Source: RGIG3701 sp030530205
Lineage (GTDB): Bacteria > Planctomycetota > Planctomycetia > Pirellulales > Thermoguttaceae
Reading direction: 5' to 3'
Length of the DNA stretch: 64,000 bases
Assembly (NCBI GenBank): GCA_030530205.1
Contig: JAUMVK010000017.1
Location: 14,258 to 78,257 of the forward strand
Each line of letters opens with the position of its first letter. Position 1 is the first letter of the stretch. Below the pieces are notes generated by a model. That model searched no databases, was not told the DNA's origin, and worked only from the letters and a program-made list of their open reading frames with translations. Position numbers and translations under genes: made by a program. Below are positions 62,431-64,000 of this stretch, piece after piece.

Positions 62431-63390
62431 ATGACCAGCCAGACGATTACAAAAATTGAGCAGCAAATGCTCGCGTACCTCGACAACAGTCAGATGAAGC
62501 GGCTGCACACGGTACTGACCGCCTGTATTCAGGAAACCTGTGCGGAATCCGATGTCGATCACGTCCAGCTGTTTCTCGCGGCCAAACGGGTCGAAGGGTG
62601 TTCGGAGAAGACCATCCACTACTACGAATCCACCCTGCGCAACATGCTCAATTCCATCGGCAAGGGCGTGCTCCAAATCACGACCGATGATCTGCGGCTT
62701 TATCTGGATGAGTACCAGACGAACCGAGCCGCGGGAAAGACTACCATCGACAATATCCGGCGGATCCTTTCGAGCTTCTTCGCCTGGCTGGAGGATGAGG
62801 ACTACATCATGAAAAGCCCCGTCCGCCGCATTCACAAGGTGAAGACGTGCAAGACCGTCAAGGAAACGTACTCCGACGAGGCGCTGGAGATCATGCGCGA
62901 CCACTGTGAAAACAGTCGGGATCTGGCCCTGATCGACGTGCTGGCGTCCACCGGAATGCGCGTCGGTGAGCTGGTGCTCCTCAACCGGGAGGATATCGAC
63001 TTCACGAACCGCGAGTGTGTCGTGCTCGGCAAGGGGAACAAACAGCGAAAGGTGTATTTCGACGCCCGGGCAAAGATACACCTCCAAAACTACCTGAACA
63101 GCAGGACGGACGACAACCCGGCACTGTTCGTTTCGCTGCAGCATCCCCACGGCCGGTTGCAAATTCGCGGGATCGAGATACGTATGCACGAGCTTGGCAA
63201 AAAGCTGAACCTGTGCCGGATCCACCCCCACAAATTCCGCCGGACGCTCGCAACGATGGCCATCGACAAAGGCATGCCGATCGAACAGGTGCAGCAGCTC
63301 CTGGGCCATCAAAGCGTCGATACGACCCTCCAATATGCGATGGTGAACCAGGCGAATGTCAAGCAGTCGCATAAAAAATTCATCGGTTAA
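62431..63390 (+). CDS. Tyrosine recombinase next to hsdS, likely cassette-shuffling enzyme
   Basis: 319 residues from the ATG at 62431, which has AGGAGGAA upstream; an ATG at 62404 is nine codons earlier without an RBS. The N-terminal SAM-like domain (VDHVQLFLAAKRVEGCSEKTIHYYESTLRNML) is followed by the catalytic domain with Arg177 (TGMRVGEL), HKFR (267-270), His293 (LLGHQS) and Tyr302 (LQYAMV). All catalytic residues are present. XerC/D-like recombinases placed beside hsdS genes rearrange specificity cassettes in many gut bacteria; the repeats around this gene suit that role. The gene returns to high GC between low-GC hsdS parts. Confidence 0.88.
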   Translation: MTSQTITKIEQQMLAYLDNSQMKRLHTVLTACIQETCAESDVDHVQLFLAAKRVEGCSEKTIHYYESTLRNMLNSIGKGVLQITTDDLRLYLDEYQTNRAAGKTTIDNIRRILSSFFAWLEDEDYIMKSPVRRIHKVKTCKTVKETYSDEALEIMRDHCENSRDLALIDVLASTGMRVGELVLLNREDIDFTNRECVVLGKGNKQRKVYFDARAKIHLQNYLNSRTDDNPALFVSLQHPHGRLQIRGIEIRMHELGKKLNLCRIHPHKFRRTLATMAIDKGMPIEQVQQLLGHQSVDTTLQYAMVNQANVKQSHKKFIG

Positions 63391-63944
63391 ACAGTCGCAA
63401 TTTGCCGAGAGGTTCGAGGGACAAGGATATAAGACAGTCAAAGCAAAATCGTTTATGTCCAATATGAGGAATGGAGTCTCGCCTTCAATGAAGGGTAGCC
63501 ATACGGAGAAGGTACTTACTCTTTCCGCTGTGACACAAGGAACTTTTAATCCTGAAGCTTGGAAAAATGGGACTTTTGACGAACGCCCGCCCTATGACAA
63601 GAGAATTCACACATCAGAATTCTATATGTGTAGAGGAAACGGAAATAAATCGTTGGAAGGAACAGCAGTTTACTCCCAAGAAGATCATGATGATCTTATT
63701 TTCCCGGATACCGTCATTGCGGCTCATATAGATTCAAGCGTTGTTCTCTTGCCCTACTTGTTTATAGCCTGGAAAATGCCCAGTGTACGCAGGCAGATAG
63801 AAGAAAGCGCGAGAACAACAAATGGAACATATAAAATTAACCAGACAGTACTCTCAAATATTGAATTGATAGTACCACCATTGGCGAAACAAAAGGAGTT
63901 CGTCTCCTTCGCAGACCAAAGCGACAAATCAAAATTTCCCGTAG
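63391..63944 (+). pseudogene. Silent hsdS target-recognition cassette
   Basis: The frame reads SQFAERFEGQGYKTVKAKS, a complete recognition domain, and ends with the conserved helix start VPPLAKQKEFVSFADQSDKSKF. It has no start codon, RBS or promoter of its own, since it begins at repeat R2 right after the recombinase stop. It is low in GC like the expressed recognition domains. The reading frame continues past the next repeat only by chance (to 63994), out of phase with it. If joined to R1 it would continue the HsdM-HsdS frame without a shift. Confidence 0.8.
63392..63420 (+). repeat. hsdS direct repeat R2 (first silent cassette)
   Basis: TCGCAATTTGCCGAGAG here is identical to R1 over 17 bases. 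It begins two bases after the recombinase stop codon. Confidence 0.85.
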
Positions 63945-64000
63945 TAAATCGCAATTTGCCGAACTCTTCGGGGATCCAATCGAAAACCCGATGAACTGGA
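63945..64000 (+). repeat. hsdS direct repeat R3 and start of a second silent cassette
   Basis: TCGCAATTTGCCGA followed by ACTCTTCGGGGATCC. Read in phase it gives KSQFAELFGDPIENPMNW, the usual beginning of an HsdS recognition domain, cut by the window edge. So at least two stored cassettes exist. Confidence 0.8.

Noticed and set aside
63356..63994. Intact gene for a 212-residue HsdS-like protein
   Set aside because: The only start available is inside the recombinase gene and the end is a chance continuation past repeat R3; better explained as a silent cassette.

Overview
The window looks like a chromosome segment from an anaerobic, glycan-degrading bacterium of the PVC superphylum, most likely an animal-gut-type planctomycete or a lentisphaerote. 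The reasons are three large secreted proteins that resemble the hydrazine synthase alpha middle-domain family and carry CxxCH motifs, two DUF6259-type putative glycosidases, a GH106-like protein, a Tat-exported Gfo/Idh/MocA oxidoreductase, an Rnf complex, and a planctomycete-style tyrosine recombinase. The phylum is an inference; there is no rRNA or other phylogenetic marker here.

Layout. 1-570 is the start of a secreted protein that runs off the left edge. 839-1633 is larE. 1884-7755 is a catabolic operon: a dicarboxylate-type symporter, a secreted DUF6259 protein, an MFS carrier and an enolase-superfamily sugar-acid dehydratase. 8076-19455 holds two HZS-alpha-like proteins, a giant DUF6259 protein and a convergent SGNH hydrolase. 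19570-24532 is an rnf operon (cysteine-rich membrane protein, C, D, G, E, A) with no rnfB. 24818-26386 is a fused aroD-aroE gene. 26436-35472 holds a Pro/Ala-rich exported protein, a third HZS-alpha-like protein, an oxidoreductase and a GH106-like enzyme. 35491-49370 is a surface polysaccharide cluster on the minus strand: ABC exporter ATPase and permease, five GT2 enzymes, a DUF616 transferase, an ATP-grasp protein, two methyltransferases and a GT39-like protein. It is interrupted by a DUF2341 gene with its own promoter and terminator.

At 49720 a tRNA-Val(CAC) gene marks the left end of a genomic island that runs to the right edge of the window (at least 14 kb). It starts with four GTCATACC repeats and a tyrosine recombinase whose best start is cut by an in-frame TAA. 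A low-GC insert with an internally duplicated membrane-anchored protein follows, then a run of unrecognised small acidic genes. Next comes about 2 kb of gene-free DNA packed with several families of iterated motifs. The last part is an unusual type I restriction-modification locus.

That locus is the most noteworthy system. An ADP-ribosylglycohydrolase domain is fused to HsdM. An overlapping second gene fuses a paralogous HsdM to HsdS. A tyrosine recombinase follows, and then promoterless target-recognition cassettes, each introduced by a direct repeat that also lies in frame between the two recognition domains of the expressed HsdS. It reads as a specificity-switching methyltransferase whose first subunit carries a predicted ADP-ribose-removing module. 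No hsdR is visible within the window.
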